The notes beneath the pieces are model-generated. The model had not been told where the DNA came from, made no database searches, and saw only the letters and a list, made by a program, of their open reading frames with translations. From positions 248,001 to 312,000 of the forward strand of contig NZ_CP022191.1 of NCBI RefSeq assembly GCF_003111685.1: 64,000 nt of DNA, in the 5' to 3' direction. Made by a program: the position numbers and the translations under genes. Source of the stretch: Alloyangia pacifica. Lineage in GTDB: Bacteria > Pseudomonadota > Alphaproteobacteria > Rhodobacterales > Rhodobacteraceae. The stretch's first letter is position 1; every line of letters starts with the position of its first letter. Below, in pieces: positions 34,807-42,849 of the stretch.

Positions 34807-35617
34807 CGTCCATGGTCCCTTCGAGTGCATCCGACACGAGACGGCAGGTCTCGGCATATTCAGGCGTGGTGCGGTAGTGTTCGTCGCGGGTGGTGGCATC
34901 GGGCAGCGCGATGTCATGCACCACCCGGCCCGGGCGCGGTGCCATGACCACGACGCGGCTCGACAGGTAGACGCTCTCGAACACCGAGTGGGTGACGAAG
35001 ATGACCGTCAGCCCGTTGCGCCGCCAGAGGTTGAGCACGTCGTTGTTCAGCTTGAAGCGGGTCATCTCGTCGAGTGCCGCGAAGGGCTCGTCCATCAGCA
35101 GCAGCTTGGGCTTTGTCACCATGGCGCGGGCGATCGAGACCCGCATCTTCATGCCGCCCGACAGCTCGCGCGGGTAGCTGCCGCCAAACTTGGCAAGACC
35201 CACCATCTCGAGCGCCTCAGTCACCTGCGGCTCGGCCTGCTTGCGGTTCAGCCCGCGCAACTTCAGCGGCAGGTAGACATTGTCGAACACCGTGGCCCAG
35301 GGCATCAGCGTCGGCTCCTGGAAGACGAAGCTGACGTCACCGCCCTGCACGCCCCCCGAGGTGCCCGCACCGCCCGGCGCGTGGCCGTTGACGGTGATCT
35401 GACCCGACGAAGGCGCCAGAAGCCCCGAGATCATCCGCAGCGCCGTCGACTTGCCACAGCCCGAGGGGCCGAGCAGGCTGACGAACTCGCCCTGCCGAAT
35501 GGTGAGATCCATGTCCTGCAGCGCCAGCGTTCCGTTGTCGAAGCGCTTGAAGACGTGGGACATCTCGATCTGCGCAGCGCCCTGCACAGAGGCGTGTGCT
35601 GTGGTGTCGAGGGGCAT
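34787..35617 (-). CDS. NitT/TauT-family ABC ATP-binding protein (SsuB/ThiZ-like)
   Basis: 276 aa from ATG 35617; the longer frame upstream runs through the creatininase gene. Walker A GPSGCGKS is at 50-57, the Q-loop is FVFQEPTLMPW, the signature is LSGGMKMR, Walker B is LLLMDEPFAALDE, and the switch His is in VTHSVFE. LMPWATVFDNVYLPL and the MKMR variant are typical of the taurine/nitrate/sulfonate group. It is the energy subunit of the operon importer, 11 bp downstream of the creatininase gene. Confidence 0.92.
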   Translation of the reverse strand: MPLDTTAHASVQGAAQIEMSHVFKRFDNGTLALQDMDLTIRQGEFVSLLGPSGCGKSTALRMISGLLAPSSGQITVNGHAPGGAGTSGGVQGGDVSFVFQEPTLMPWATVFDNVYLPLKLRGLNRKQAEPQVTEALEMVGLAKFGGSYPRELSGGMKMRVSIARAMVTKPKLLLMDEPFAALDEMTRFKLNNDVLNLWRRNGLTVIFVTHSVFESVYLSSRVVVMAPRPGRVVHDIALPDATTRDEHYRTTPEYAETCRLVSDALEGTMDDVDLNH

Positions 35618-35628
35618 GGGCGGGCTCC

Positions 35629-36429
35629 TTACCAGTCGGGTTGCGTGTCGAGCCGCGACAGCGGTGCGCGGTCGATCTCGTCGAAGATGTCGAGGAGCCG
35701 GGCGACCGCGTGATCGAGCGTCGCCGCGCCCTTCTCGGCGCTGGCCAGATGGGCCTCGCCGCAGGCCCCGGCACTGCTGAGATCCTGCGTCAGCCAGGCG
35801 GGTTTTGCGGGGCCGGGCAGCGCGATCGAGGGGGTGTCCCGTGCCCAGATCTCGGCCTGCGAGGGAAAGTCGCGGGCCTCGGACATGTCGACGTTGCCGG
35901 GATCGAGCGCCAGCATCACCGAGGTTTCCATGTCGCCCGCGTGGATGCCATGGCGCAACTCGCGCTCCGAGAAGACCCCCTCGGGCATCCCGGCGGCGAA
36001 CCAGCTCAGGGCAAAGGCCATCATCTTGTGTTTCTCGCGCAGCTCCCGGGCAACGATGTCCATGGCCGGGATATTGCCGCCATGGCCGTTGAGCAGGACG
36101 ATCTTGCGCACGCCCGAGCGCGCCACGCAGGCGCCGATCTCGGTCCAGACCCGCAGCAGCGTCTCGGCCGAGAGCGTCAGGCTGCCCGGATAGGCGCTGT
36201 GCTCGTTGCTCTTGGTCACCGCCTGGGTCGGCAGGAAGACCACAGGGCTGTGATCGGGCAGCGCGCCCGCAAGACGCGAGACCACACCCTCGACCGAGGC
36301 GGTGTCGACGGACATGGGCAGATGCGGGCCGTGCTGTTCGATGGCGCCGAGCGGCAGCACCGCGATCAGCTTCTCGCGGTCGAGCGCGGCAAACTCCCTG
36401 CTGCTGTAATCCGCCCAGTATCGTTTCAT
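35629..36429 (-). CDS. Creatininase-family amidohydrolase
   Basis: 266 aa from ATG 36429. Metal ligands of the creatininase fold are in place: GAIEQHGPHLP (E31, H33), V-D42, LNGHGGN (H117) and HAGDMETS (E169). The family includes creatinine amidohydrolase, formylaminopyrimidine hydrolases (ArfB) and MftE, all of which cleave amide bonds of small N-compounds. It is the first gene of the nine-gene operon, with the RutR-type operator core about 65 bp upstream of its start. It may open a ring or remove a formyl group from the imported compound. Confidence 0.88.
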   Translation of the reverse strand: MKRYWADYSSREFAALDREKLIAVLPLGAIEQHGPHLPMSVDTASVEGVVSRLAGALPDHSPVVFLPTQAVTKSNEHSAYPGSLTLSAETLLRVWTEIGACVARSGVRKIVLLNGHGGNIPAMDIVARELREKHKMMAFALSWFAAGMPEGVFSERELRHGIHAGDMETSVMLALDPGNVDMSEARDFPSQAEIWARDTPSIALPGPAKPAWLTQDLSSAGACGEAHLASAEKGAATLDHAVARLLDIFDEIDRAPLSRLDTQPDW

Positions 36430-36840
36430 GCCCTGCTCCTTCGACAGCCCTCGCCGCACCACGGTGATTTGCGGTCTCATAGCGAATGATCAAACCATTT
36501 GGTATGAAAACGTCGGATCGGGCAAGAGAACCTAGGGTTTGCCTTGGATTTCACCGAAATGGTGCCTTCGAACTGTGCATTTTTCCGGGGCGCGTCTAGA
36601 GAACGCCGGCGAACCGAGCACACATCCGGCAGGAAACAGGGACCCGGGCGATTCGTCCGACGCGGCGTCGTGAATGCTGGGCGACTTGCTTGACTAAATT
36701 GGTTGGTTTTCCTAGAAGTCCAAACTGACCGGCGTTTCGCTCCGGCGCCCGCCGCGCCTTTCCTGCCCAATGTCCCCGCCGGCACCCGGGTGCGCCACGC
36801 CCCGCGGCCGCGCCTCCCCGCCTGACCGACGCGAGCCGCC
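36430..36840. other. 411-bp divergent intergenic region between the creatininase operon and araC
   Basis: Both promoters should lie here. Besides the ACCA-N2-TGGT near-palindrome at 36490-36507, I note TTGACTAAATTGGTTGG at 36690-36706, an imperfect resemblance to the same operator class. The open frame on the minus strand across 36477-36926 has no ribosome site or recognisable sequence and is not called. Confidence 0.6.
36490..36507. promoter_or_regulatory. RutR-type operator candidate upstream of the creatininase operon
   Basis: The near-palindrome TCAAACCA-TT-TGGTATGA has 7 of 8 matching positions per arm. Its core ACCA-N2-TGGT equals the core of the known RutR consensus TTGACCA-N2-TGGTCAA. 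It sits about 61-78 bp upstream of the creatininase start, and the operon encodes a RutR-like regulator. Confidence 0.65.
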
Positions 36841-37752
36841 ATGACCTTCATGCCCCGCATGACATCGCAGACCCGAGCCATCAGCCCCACGCGCCCGCTG
36901 CGCTGGCGGCGCTGGGGCGCTGCCATCGCCGACGTTTGGCATGTGCATGGCGAGGCGGGCGCGGGCGGCTTCTACCGCTCACCCGACCCGCGGCTGGTGG
37001 TGTTCCTCGGCGCGCAAGTCGGGGCGCTGCGGCTGCGCACCAGCCCGCACGGGGCATGGTTGGAGGGGATCGGCGCCTTCTATATCCCCGCCGGCATGCC
37101 ACTCTGGAGCGCCCTGCCCGAAGAGCGAGACTATGCCCATCTCGACTTTCACCTCGAGGCCGGACCGCTGGCGCAGCGGTTGCGTGCCGCGGGCGGCGCG
37201 CGGCGGATGGACGAGGCGCATTTCCTCGCTGCCGAGAACCGCACCCAGCCGCTCGCCGCGCTTCTGGCCGAAGAGGTGCAGAACCCGTCCCGCCCCGACA
37301 TCATGCTCGACGGGCTGCTCTCGGCGCTGCTCTGCGAGGTGCTCGACCTTGGTGCGACCGTGGCGGAGCCGCGCCGCGGCGGTCTGCCGCCGCATGTGAT
37401 CCGAGATCTGCGCAGCCATGCCCTTTCGGCGCTGCATCGGCGGATCGAGGTGGCCGAACTGGCTGAGTTGGCGGGCCTCTCGGAAAGCTGGCTCACCCGG
37501 GCCTTCAAGCAGAGCCTCGGAACCACGCCGCAGCGCTGGCTGACACAGCTTCGGGTCGAGACGGCGATGGGATTGATGACCGACACGCCGATGGGGCTCG
37601 CCGAGATCGCCGCCGCCGTGGGTTTCGCCGACCAGGCGCATCTCACCCGCGCCTTCCGCGCCGCGCAGGGAGAGACCCCCGCCGCCTGGCGAAAGGTCAG
37701 AACGCGCGCGATTTCTTCAAATCACGGCAGTCTCGTTCAAGCGCGGCTTTAA
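36841..37752 (+). CDS. AraC-family transcriptional regulator
   Basis: 303 aa. The N-terminal half looks like a cupin-type sensor. The C-terminal hundred residues hold two helix-turn-helix units: IEVAELAELAGLSESWLTRAFKQSLGTTPQRWL, then GLAEIAAAVGFADQAHLTRAFRAAQGETPAAWR. Its position 47 bp upstream of a siderophore TonB receptor on the same strand is typical of siderophore-responsive AraC activators such as PchR or YbtA. It is divergent from the creatininase operon and could in principle also act there. A second ATG lies at 36850. Confidence 0.88.
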   Translation: MTFMPRMTSQTRAISPTRPLRWRRWGAAIADVWHVHGEAGAGGFYRSPDPRLVVFLGAQVGALRLRTSPHGAWLEGIGAFYIPAGMPLWSALPEERDYAHLDFHLEAGPLAQRLRAAGGARRMDEAHFLAAENRTQPLAALLAEEVQNPSRPDIMLDGLLSALLCEVLDLGATVAEPRRGGLPPHVIRDLRSHALSALHRRIEVAELAELAGLSESWLTRAFKQSLGTTPQRWLTQLRVETAMGLMTDTPMGLAEIAAAVGFADQAHLTRAFRAAQGETPAAWRKVRTRAISSNHGSLVQARL

Positions 37753-37799
37753 ATCCCGAGATAAATACTCGGAAAAAAATCCGTATTCTGGAACGTGAC

Positions 37800-39935
37800 A
37801 TGACAAGTACCCTCCGCCTGCCTCTTCTCGCCAGCGCCAGCCTGCTCGCCCTCGCCGGGGCCGCACAGGCGCAATCCACCGCAGACCTCTTTGACCTGGG
37901 CGAGCTCGTGCTCGAGGGCGGCTACGATCCGTCGGACCCGGTGCCGGGATATGTGGCCACCACGGCGCAGACCGCCACCAAGACCGGCACGCCGATCCTC
38001 GAGACGCCGCAGTCGATCTCGGTGATCACCGGCGAGCAGATCGAGGACCAGGGCGCGACCACGCTCGGAGACACGCTCGGCTACACCGCCGGCGTCACCG
38101 CGCAGCCCTACGGCACTGACCCGCGCTTCGACGCGCCGACGATCCGCGGCTTCAACGGCGGCAACGCCCAGTATCTCAACGGCCTGCGCCTGCTGCGGGA
38201 ACGCGGCGCGCCGTCGTTCGAGGTCTACTCGCTGGAACGTGTCGAGGTGCTGAAGGGCCCGGCGTCGGTGCTCTACGGCGCGGGGATCCCGGGCGGCGTG
38301 ATCAACCAGATCCAGAAGCGCGCCCAGTTCCTCAGCTTCGGCGAGCTCGGCGTCGGCGCCGGTGAGCCCAAGGCGACCGAGGGCTTCATCGACTACAACC
38401 ACGCCTTCAGCGGCACCTTCGCCGCCCGCGTCACCGCCGTGGCGCGCGACAGCGAGGAAGACGTGGAGGAGCTCGAGAACAGCCGCCGCTACCTCGGCCT
38501 CGCCACCCGCTGGCAGCCGACCGCGCAGACCTCGCTGCAAGTCCTCGGCGCCCGGCAGAAGGACAGCCCGATCACCCCCGCCGGTGTGCCCCATGACCTG
38601 CTCGGCGCGGCCGACGACGAGGACCTGCGCGACTTCTACGCCGGCGATCCCGGTGATGACGAGAGCGATCGCGAGATGCTCAACCTCGGCTTCGAGCTGA
38701 GCCACGAGCTGAGCCGCGACTGGTCGGTGGATGCGAACTTCCGCTACCAGAAATTCGACTGGGACTATACCGGCTTCTACGTCAACAACCCGGTGAGCGA
38801 CGGCGATACCATCACCCGCGGCGCCAATGGCACGAGCGAAGCGAGCTTCTCGCAGAACCTCGACCTGCGGCTCAACGGTCAGCTCGACACCGGCGCAGTG
38901 AACCACCGGCTGGTGCTCGGCCTCGACATGCGCCGCTACGGCATCGACGAGACCACCGACTTCCTCAACGCCGATGCGATCAGCTTCTCGAACCCTTCCT
39001 ACGGCGGCGCGAACCTGAGCGCCCCGTGGTACTCCGAGACCAATGACCTCACGCTCGAGCAGGTCGGCCTCTACATGCAGGACGAGCTCGCTTTCGGCAA
39101 CTGGCGCGCCTCGCTGGCGCTGCGCCATGACTGGGCCAGCCAGACCGGCACCGCCTCGACCTGGATGGACTGGGCAGGCGCCATCTACGAGAGCAACACC
39201 GACATCGACCAGGACGACGAGGCGACCACCGGGCGTGCCGGTCTGAGCTACGTCTACGCCAACGGTCTCGCACCCTACCTGAGCTACACCACCTCCTTCG
39301 ATCCCGAGATCGGCGTCGACAACAGCGGTACCCCCTTCGAGGCGACCGAGGGCAAGCAGTGGGAAGCCGGGGTGAAATACCAGCCGCTCGGCTTCAATGG
39401 CTTCTTCAGTGCGGCGATCTATGACCTGCGGCAGACCAACGTGAAGACCCCGGTCACCGACGACAGCGGCATCGGCGACGAGCGGCAGGTCGGCGAGGTG
39501 CACTCGCAGGGTCTGGAATTGGAAGCCTCGGTCGACCTCGACGGCGGCTGGAACCTGCGCGGCGCCTATGCCTGGAACCGCGCCGAGCAGGAGGGCGGCG
39601 ACTATGATGGCTTCGACATGCCGAACGCGCCGCTGCACAACGCCAGCCTCTGGGCGAACTACAGCTTTGCCGCTGGCTCGGCGCTGGACGGGCTCACCCT
39701 CGGCGGGGGCGCGCGCTACATCGGCGAACGCTACGGCGACGCGGCCAACCTCTACCACATGGACGACGTGACCCTTCTGGACCTGCAGGCCTCTTATGCG
39801 GTGACCGACGACATGCAGGTCTCGGTCAACGTCAGCAACCTCACCGACGAGGCCTATGTGGCCAACTGCGGCTCCTTCGGCTGCTACTATGGTGACGGTC
39901 GCACGGTTCAGGCCCGCCTGACCTACAAGTGGTGA
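37800..39935 (+). CDS. TonB-dependent siderophore receptor (ferrichrome/FhuA-like)
   Basis: 711 aa. The signal peptide is residues 1-25. A TonB-box-like GELVLEG follows, then the plug domain with ATKTGTPILETPQSISVIT and VEVLKGPASVLYGAGIPGGVIN, the standard markers of hydroxamate siderophore receptors. A 22-strand barrel should follow. Near the end are a paired cysteine loop (CGSFGCYYGDGR), also found in FhuA-like proteins, and a C-terminal aromatic residue (YKW). It takes up a ferric siderophore across the outer membrane using TonB. The 47-bp leader contains CCGAG-N7-CTCGG, perhaps the AraC target. Confidence 0.93.
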   Translation: MTSTLRLPLLASASLLALAGAAQAQSTADLFDLGELVLEGGYDPSDPVPGYVATTAQTATKTGTPILETPQSISVITGEQIEDQGATTLGDTLGYTAGVTAQPYGTDPRFDAPTIRGFNGGNAQYLNGLRLLRERGAPSFEVYSLERVEVLKGPASVLYGAGIPGGVINQIQKRAQFLSFGELGVGAGEPKATEGFIDYNHAFSGTFAARVTAVARDSEEDVEELENSRRYLGLATRWQPTAQTSLQVLGARQKDSPITPAGVPHDLLGAADDEDLRDFYAGDPGDDESDREMLNLGFELSHELSRDWSVDANFRYQKFDWDYTGFYVNNPVSDGDTITRGANGTSEASFSQNLDLRLNGQLDTGAVNHRLVLGLDMRRYGIDETTDFLNADAISFSNPSYGGANLSAPWYSETNDLTLEQVGLYMQDELAFGNWRASLALRHDWASQTGTASTWMDWAGAIYESNTDIDQDDEATTGRAGLSYVYANGLAPYLSYTTSFDPEIGVDNSGTPFEATEGKQWEAGVKYQPLGFNGFFSAAIYDLRQTNVKTPVTDDSGIGDERQVGEVHSQGLELEASVDLDGGWNLRGAYAWNRAEQEGGDYDGFDMPNAPLHNASLWANYSFAAGSALDGLTLGGGARYIGERYGDAANLYHMDDVTLLDLQASYAVTDDMQVSVNVSNLTDEAYVANCGSFGCYYGDGRTVQARLTYKW

Positions 39936-39954
39936 TCCGTTTCGCCTGACAAGC

Positions 39955-39988
39955 CGGGGCGCCGCGTCTATGGATGCGGGGCCCCTTT
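39955..39988 (+). terminator. Hairpin after the TonB receptor
   Basis: A 10-bp stem with one mismatch (GGGGCGCCGC / GCGGGGCCCC) is followed by TTTCT. It probably reduces read-through into the ABC gene 48 bp further on. Confidence 0.65.
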
Positions 39989-40036
39989 CTGCCTTTGCCC
40001 GGCAGGACCGCGCCACGACCCCTAGGAGACAGCCAG

Positions 40037-41737
40037 ATGCTGCGCCAGTTCTTCGCCTACTACCGCCCGCACATGCGGCTCTTCTGGCTCGACTTCGGGT
40101 CGGCCGTGATCTCGGGACTGCTCGAGCTGGCTTTCCCGCTGGCCATCGCCGGATTCATCGACCACCTGCTTCCCGGCGGTGACTGGACGCTGACGCTGCT
40201 CGCCGCTGTCGGGCTGGTTGTTGTCTACCTGATCAACGCGGGGCTGATGATCGTGGTCACCTACTGGGGCCACAAGCTTGGTATCAACATCGAGACCGAG
40301 ATGCGCAGCAAGGCCTTCGCGCATCTCACCAAACTGAGCTGGGGGTGGTTCGACCGCGCCGAGACCGGCAAGCTCGTGGCCCGGGTCACCCGCGACCTCG
40401 AAGAGATCGGCGAGGTCGCCCACCACGGCCCCGAGGATCTGTTCATCGCCATCATGACCTTTGCCGGCGCCTTTGGCCTCATGGCCTGGATCCACCTGCC
40501 GCTGGCGCTGATGACGCTGGTGATCGTGCCGGTCATGGTCTGGCTGATCGCCGTCTACGGCGGGCGGATGACCCAGACCTGGCAGGCCATCTACAGCCGT
40601 GTCGGCGCCTTCAACGTGCGGCTCGAGGAAAGCCTCGGCGGCATCCGCGTGGTGCAGGCCTTTGCCAACGAGCCGCACGAGCGCGCGCTCTTCGAGCAGG
40701 ACAACCGCCGCTACCGCGAGACCAAGCTCGACGCCTACCGCATCCTCGCCAAGCTCACCGCGCTGCACTACAGCGGCATGCGCATGGTGCAGGTGGTGGT
40801 GATGGTGGCCGGCGCGGGCTTCGTCTTCAACGGCACGCTGTCCGAGGGCGGCTTCGTCGGCTTCCTGCTGCTGGTCAACGTCTTCTTCCGCCCGCTCGAG
40901 AAGATCGCCGCGGTGATGGAGACCTACCCGCGCGGCATCGCCGGCTTCCGCCGCTACACCGAACTTCTGGCCACAGAGGCCGACATCACCGACGCGCCGG
41001 GCGCCATCGAGGCCCCGAGGTTTCGCGGCGAAATCACCTTCGCCCAGGTCAGCTTTGCCTATGACTGCGCGCGCGGGGTGCTGCACGAGGTCTCGCTCGA
41101 CATCCGCCCGGGCGAGACGGTGGCGCTCGTCGGCCCCTCGGGTGCGGGCAAGTCGAGCCTGATGGCGCTGCTGCCGCGGTTCTACGAGCCCACCGGCGGC
41201 GAGATCCGCATCGACGGCGTGCCGATCCACAAGATGACCCTCGCCTCGCTGCGCAGCCAGATCGGGCTGGTGTCGCAGGACGTCTTCCTTTTCGGCGGGA
41301 CGCTGCGCGACAATATCGCCTATGGCAAGCTCGGCGCCACCGAGGAGGAAATCCGCGCCGCCGTCGCCCACGCCCAGCTTGCCCCGCTGGTCGAGACCCT
41401 GCCAGAGGGGCTCGACACTGTGGTCGGCGAGCGCGGCGTGATGCTTTCGGGCGGGCAGCGGCAACGTGTGGCGATTGCACGCGTGTTCCTCAAGAACCCG
41501 CCGATCCTGCTTCTCGACGAGGCGACCTCGGCGCTCGACCGGACCACCGAGCGCGAGGTGCAGGCGGCGCTGTCGCGCTTGGCAGTGGGACGCACAACGC
41601 TGGTCATCGCCCACCGGCTCAACACCGTGCGCGACGCCGACCACATCGTGGTGCTGGAACAGGGCCGCGTGGTCGAACGCGGCAGCCACGACGTGCTGAT
41701 CGAGGCTAAGGCCGCCTACTACGAGCTGGCGAGCTGA
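40037..41737 (+). CDS. Exporter-fold ABC half-transporter (membrane domain fused to ATPase)
   Basis: 566 aa from ATG 40037. Residues about 1-320 carry six membrane segments of the type I exporter fold, and the C-terminal 230 form the ATPase. Walker A is GPSGAGKSS, the Q-loop follows in GLVSQDVFLFG, the signature is LSGGQRQR, and Walker B is LLLDEATSALD with His in IAHRLNT. It probably works as a homodimer. It follows a siderophore receptor with no binding protein or FecCD permease nearby. It could therefore export a siderophore or, like YbtPQ, import one despite the exporter fold. Confidence 0.9.
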   Translation: MLRQFFAYYRPHMRLFWLDFGSAVISGLLELAFPLAIAGFIDHLLPGGDWTLTLLAAVGLVVVYLINAGLMIVVTYWGHKLGINIETEMRSKAFAHLTKLSWGWFDRAETGKLVARVTRDLEEIGEVAHHGPEDLFIAIMTFAGAFGLMAWIHLPLALMTLVIVPVMVWLIAVYGGRMTQTWQAIYSRVGAFNVRLEESLGGIRVVQAFANEPHERALFEQDNRRYRETKLDAYRILAKLTALHYSGMRMVQVVVMVAGAGFVFNGTLSEGGFVGFLLLVNVFFRPLEKIAAVMETYPRGIAGFRRYTELLATEADITDAPGAIEAPRFRGEITFAQVSFAYDCARGVLHEVSLDIRPGETVALVGPSGAGKSSLMALLPRFYEPTGGEIRIDGVPIHKMTLASLRSQIGLVSQDVFLFGGTLRDNIAYGKLGATEEEIRAAVAHAQLAPLVETLPEGLDTVVGERGVMLSGGQRQRVAIARVFLKNPPILLLDEATSALDRTTEREVQAALSRLAVGRTTLVIAHRLNTVRDADHIVVLEQGRVVERGSHDVLIEAKAAYYELAS

Positions 41738-41766
41738 GCCCGCTCCGATCCCGCCAGACATGAGAA

Positions 41767-41796
41767 CGCCGGCCCAAAGACGAGGGCCGGCGCTTT
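41767..41796. terminator. Bidirectional terminator between the ABC gene and motE
   Basis: A perfect 9-bp stem (CGCCGGCCC / GGGCCGGCG) with an 8-nt loop is followed by CTTT on the plus strand. It separates the metal-uptake region from the flagellar cluster, whose first gene ends on the opposite strand at 41813. Confidence 0.75.
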
Positions 41797-41812
41797 CACG
41801 AGGGAAAACCGA

Positions 41813-42472
41813 TCAGAGACGGATGTCGTCGAGCCGCTGATCGCCCGGCAGCTTGGAGCGTTCGAGGATGATCTGCGAGATCGCCCGCGCCCGCACCGGG
41901 TTCAGCGCGGCCATGATCGGCGCCGCGTCGCGCTCGTTCATCGTGCCGAGAACCATGACCGAAACCTCGATGTCGAGATCGTCCATGATGGTCGCCGCAT
42001 CCTTGGGCTTCATGTTCCGGTAGAGCGCCACCAGCCGGTCCACGTCGGAAGTGTGCGCCGCCTTGACCTTCTCCAGCAACCCATCGAGCTCGACCTTCAG
42101 ATCCGCGAGCCGCTGCTGCTCGATCTCGAGCGTCTCGCGCGCCAGCTCGATTTCGGCCTCGCGCTGCGCGTAGCGGTCCTTCTGCGCCAGCAACAGCTCG
42201 CGCTCGGCGCGGATCGAGGCCAGCAGCTCTTCGGGACCGCCTTCGCAGAGCATTGCCGGATCCGCCGCCGCCGCCGTGGCCGCAGCCGGTACAGGGTCCG
42301 GCTCGCCGCTGGCGGCCGCGGAAGCGGCACCGACGAACATCGTCTGCTCGGCTTGCGGCGGCTCGGCGACCGAGGCCAGCTTGGGTTCGTTGGCAAGGGT
42401 CACGCCGATCTTGCCGATCACGGCGACCGCAAGACCCACGAGCAGGAAGGTGATCGGGCGCATCCGGCTCAC
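41813..42472 (-). CDS. motE: MotE-family flagellar motility protein (MgtE-N-like)
   Basis: 219 aa. An N-terminal membrane anchor or signal (residues about 8-26) leads to an Ala-rich linker. A long coiled coil spans about residues 75-145 (EREIELARETLEIEQQ-type heptads). The C-terminal MgtE-N-like domain contains YRNMKPKDAATIMDDLDIEVSVMVLGTMNERDAAPIMAALNP. In Sinorhizobium, MotE is a periplasmic chaperone for the motility protein MotC. It is the last gene of the fliL-fliM-DUF6468-motE operon and overlaps its neighbour by 4 bp. Confidence 0.85.
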   Translation of the reverse strand: MSRMRPITFLLVGLAVAVIGKIGVTLANEPKLASVAEPPQAEQTMFVGAASAAASGEPDPVPAAATAAAADPAMLCEGGPEELLASIRAERELLLAQKDRYAQREAEIELARETLEIEQQRLADLKVELDGLLEKVKAAHTSDVDRLVALYRNMKPKDAATIMDDLDIEVSVMVLGTMNERDAAPIMAALNPVRARAISQIILERSKLPGDQRLDDIRL

Positions 42473-42849
42473 GCCTCCCGGTTGCGCACGGTTTCGAAGA
42501 AGCCGCGCACCAGCTCCGACTTGCCCGACACAGAGGCGGTGCCGGTCGGCCGGTTCGGCCGCTCGCGCGAGGTGCGGAACGACGGCGCCTCGCCACGGGC
42601 GGCGTCGCTGCGGCTGACTTCGGGCTCGCGCTGGCGGCGGCCACGACTGTCCGCAGCCTGCTCACCGGCGGCCCGCAGCGCGGAGACCGCGCTTTCGGAC
42701 TTGTCCACCGCGGCAGAGAAGCTGCCGATCATCGGCTCGAGCTCGCGCAGCGCCGCCATCAGCACGCGCACGCGGCGATCCACCACCCAGGCGTAGGTGA
42801 GCGTGCCGACGAGGAGCACCAGTATGGCCATGTCAATCAAGAAGGACAT
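42469..42849 (-). CDS. Small membrane-anchored flagellar-operon protein (DUF6468-like)
   Basis: 126 aa. One N-terminal membrane helix (residues about 4-22) is followed by a basic, then Ala/Arg-rich and poorly ordered tail. The conserved-looking part RRVRVLMAALRELEPMIGSFSAAVDKSE resembles the short coiled-coil proteins found next to fliM and motE in Rhodobacterales. It overlaps fliM by 17 bp and motE by 4 bp, so it is co-translated with motor genes. Its function is unknown; a structural or assembly role at the motor is the reasonable guess. Confidence 0.7.
   Translation of the reverse strand: MSFLIDMAILVLLVGTLTYAWVVDRRVRVLMAALRELEPMIGSFSAAVDKSESAVSALRAAGEQAADSRGRRQREPEVSRSDAARGEAPSFRTSRERPNRPTGTASVSGKSELVRGFFETVRNREA

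Noticed and set aside
36477..36926. A minus-strand frame in the intergenic region before araC
   Set aside because: No ribosome site, Arg-rich shadow composition, and it overlaps the predicted operator and the araC start.
37749..40016. A 755-codon minus-strand open frame rich in Val/Ala/Gly
   Set aside because: It is antisense to the TonB receptor and shows no domain.
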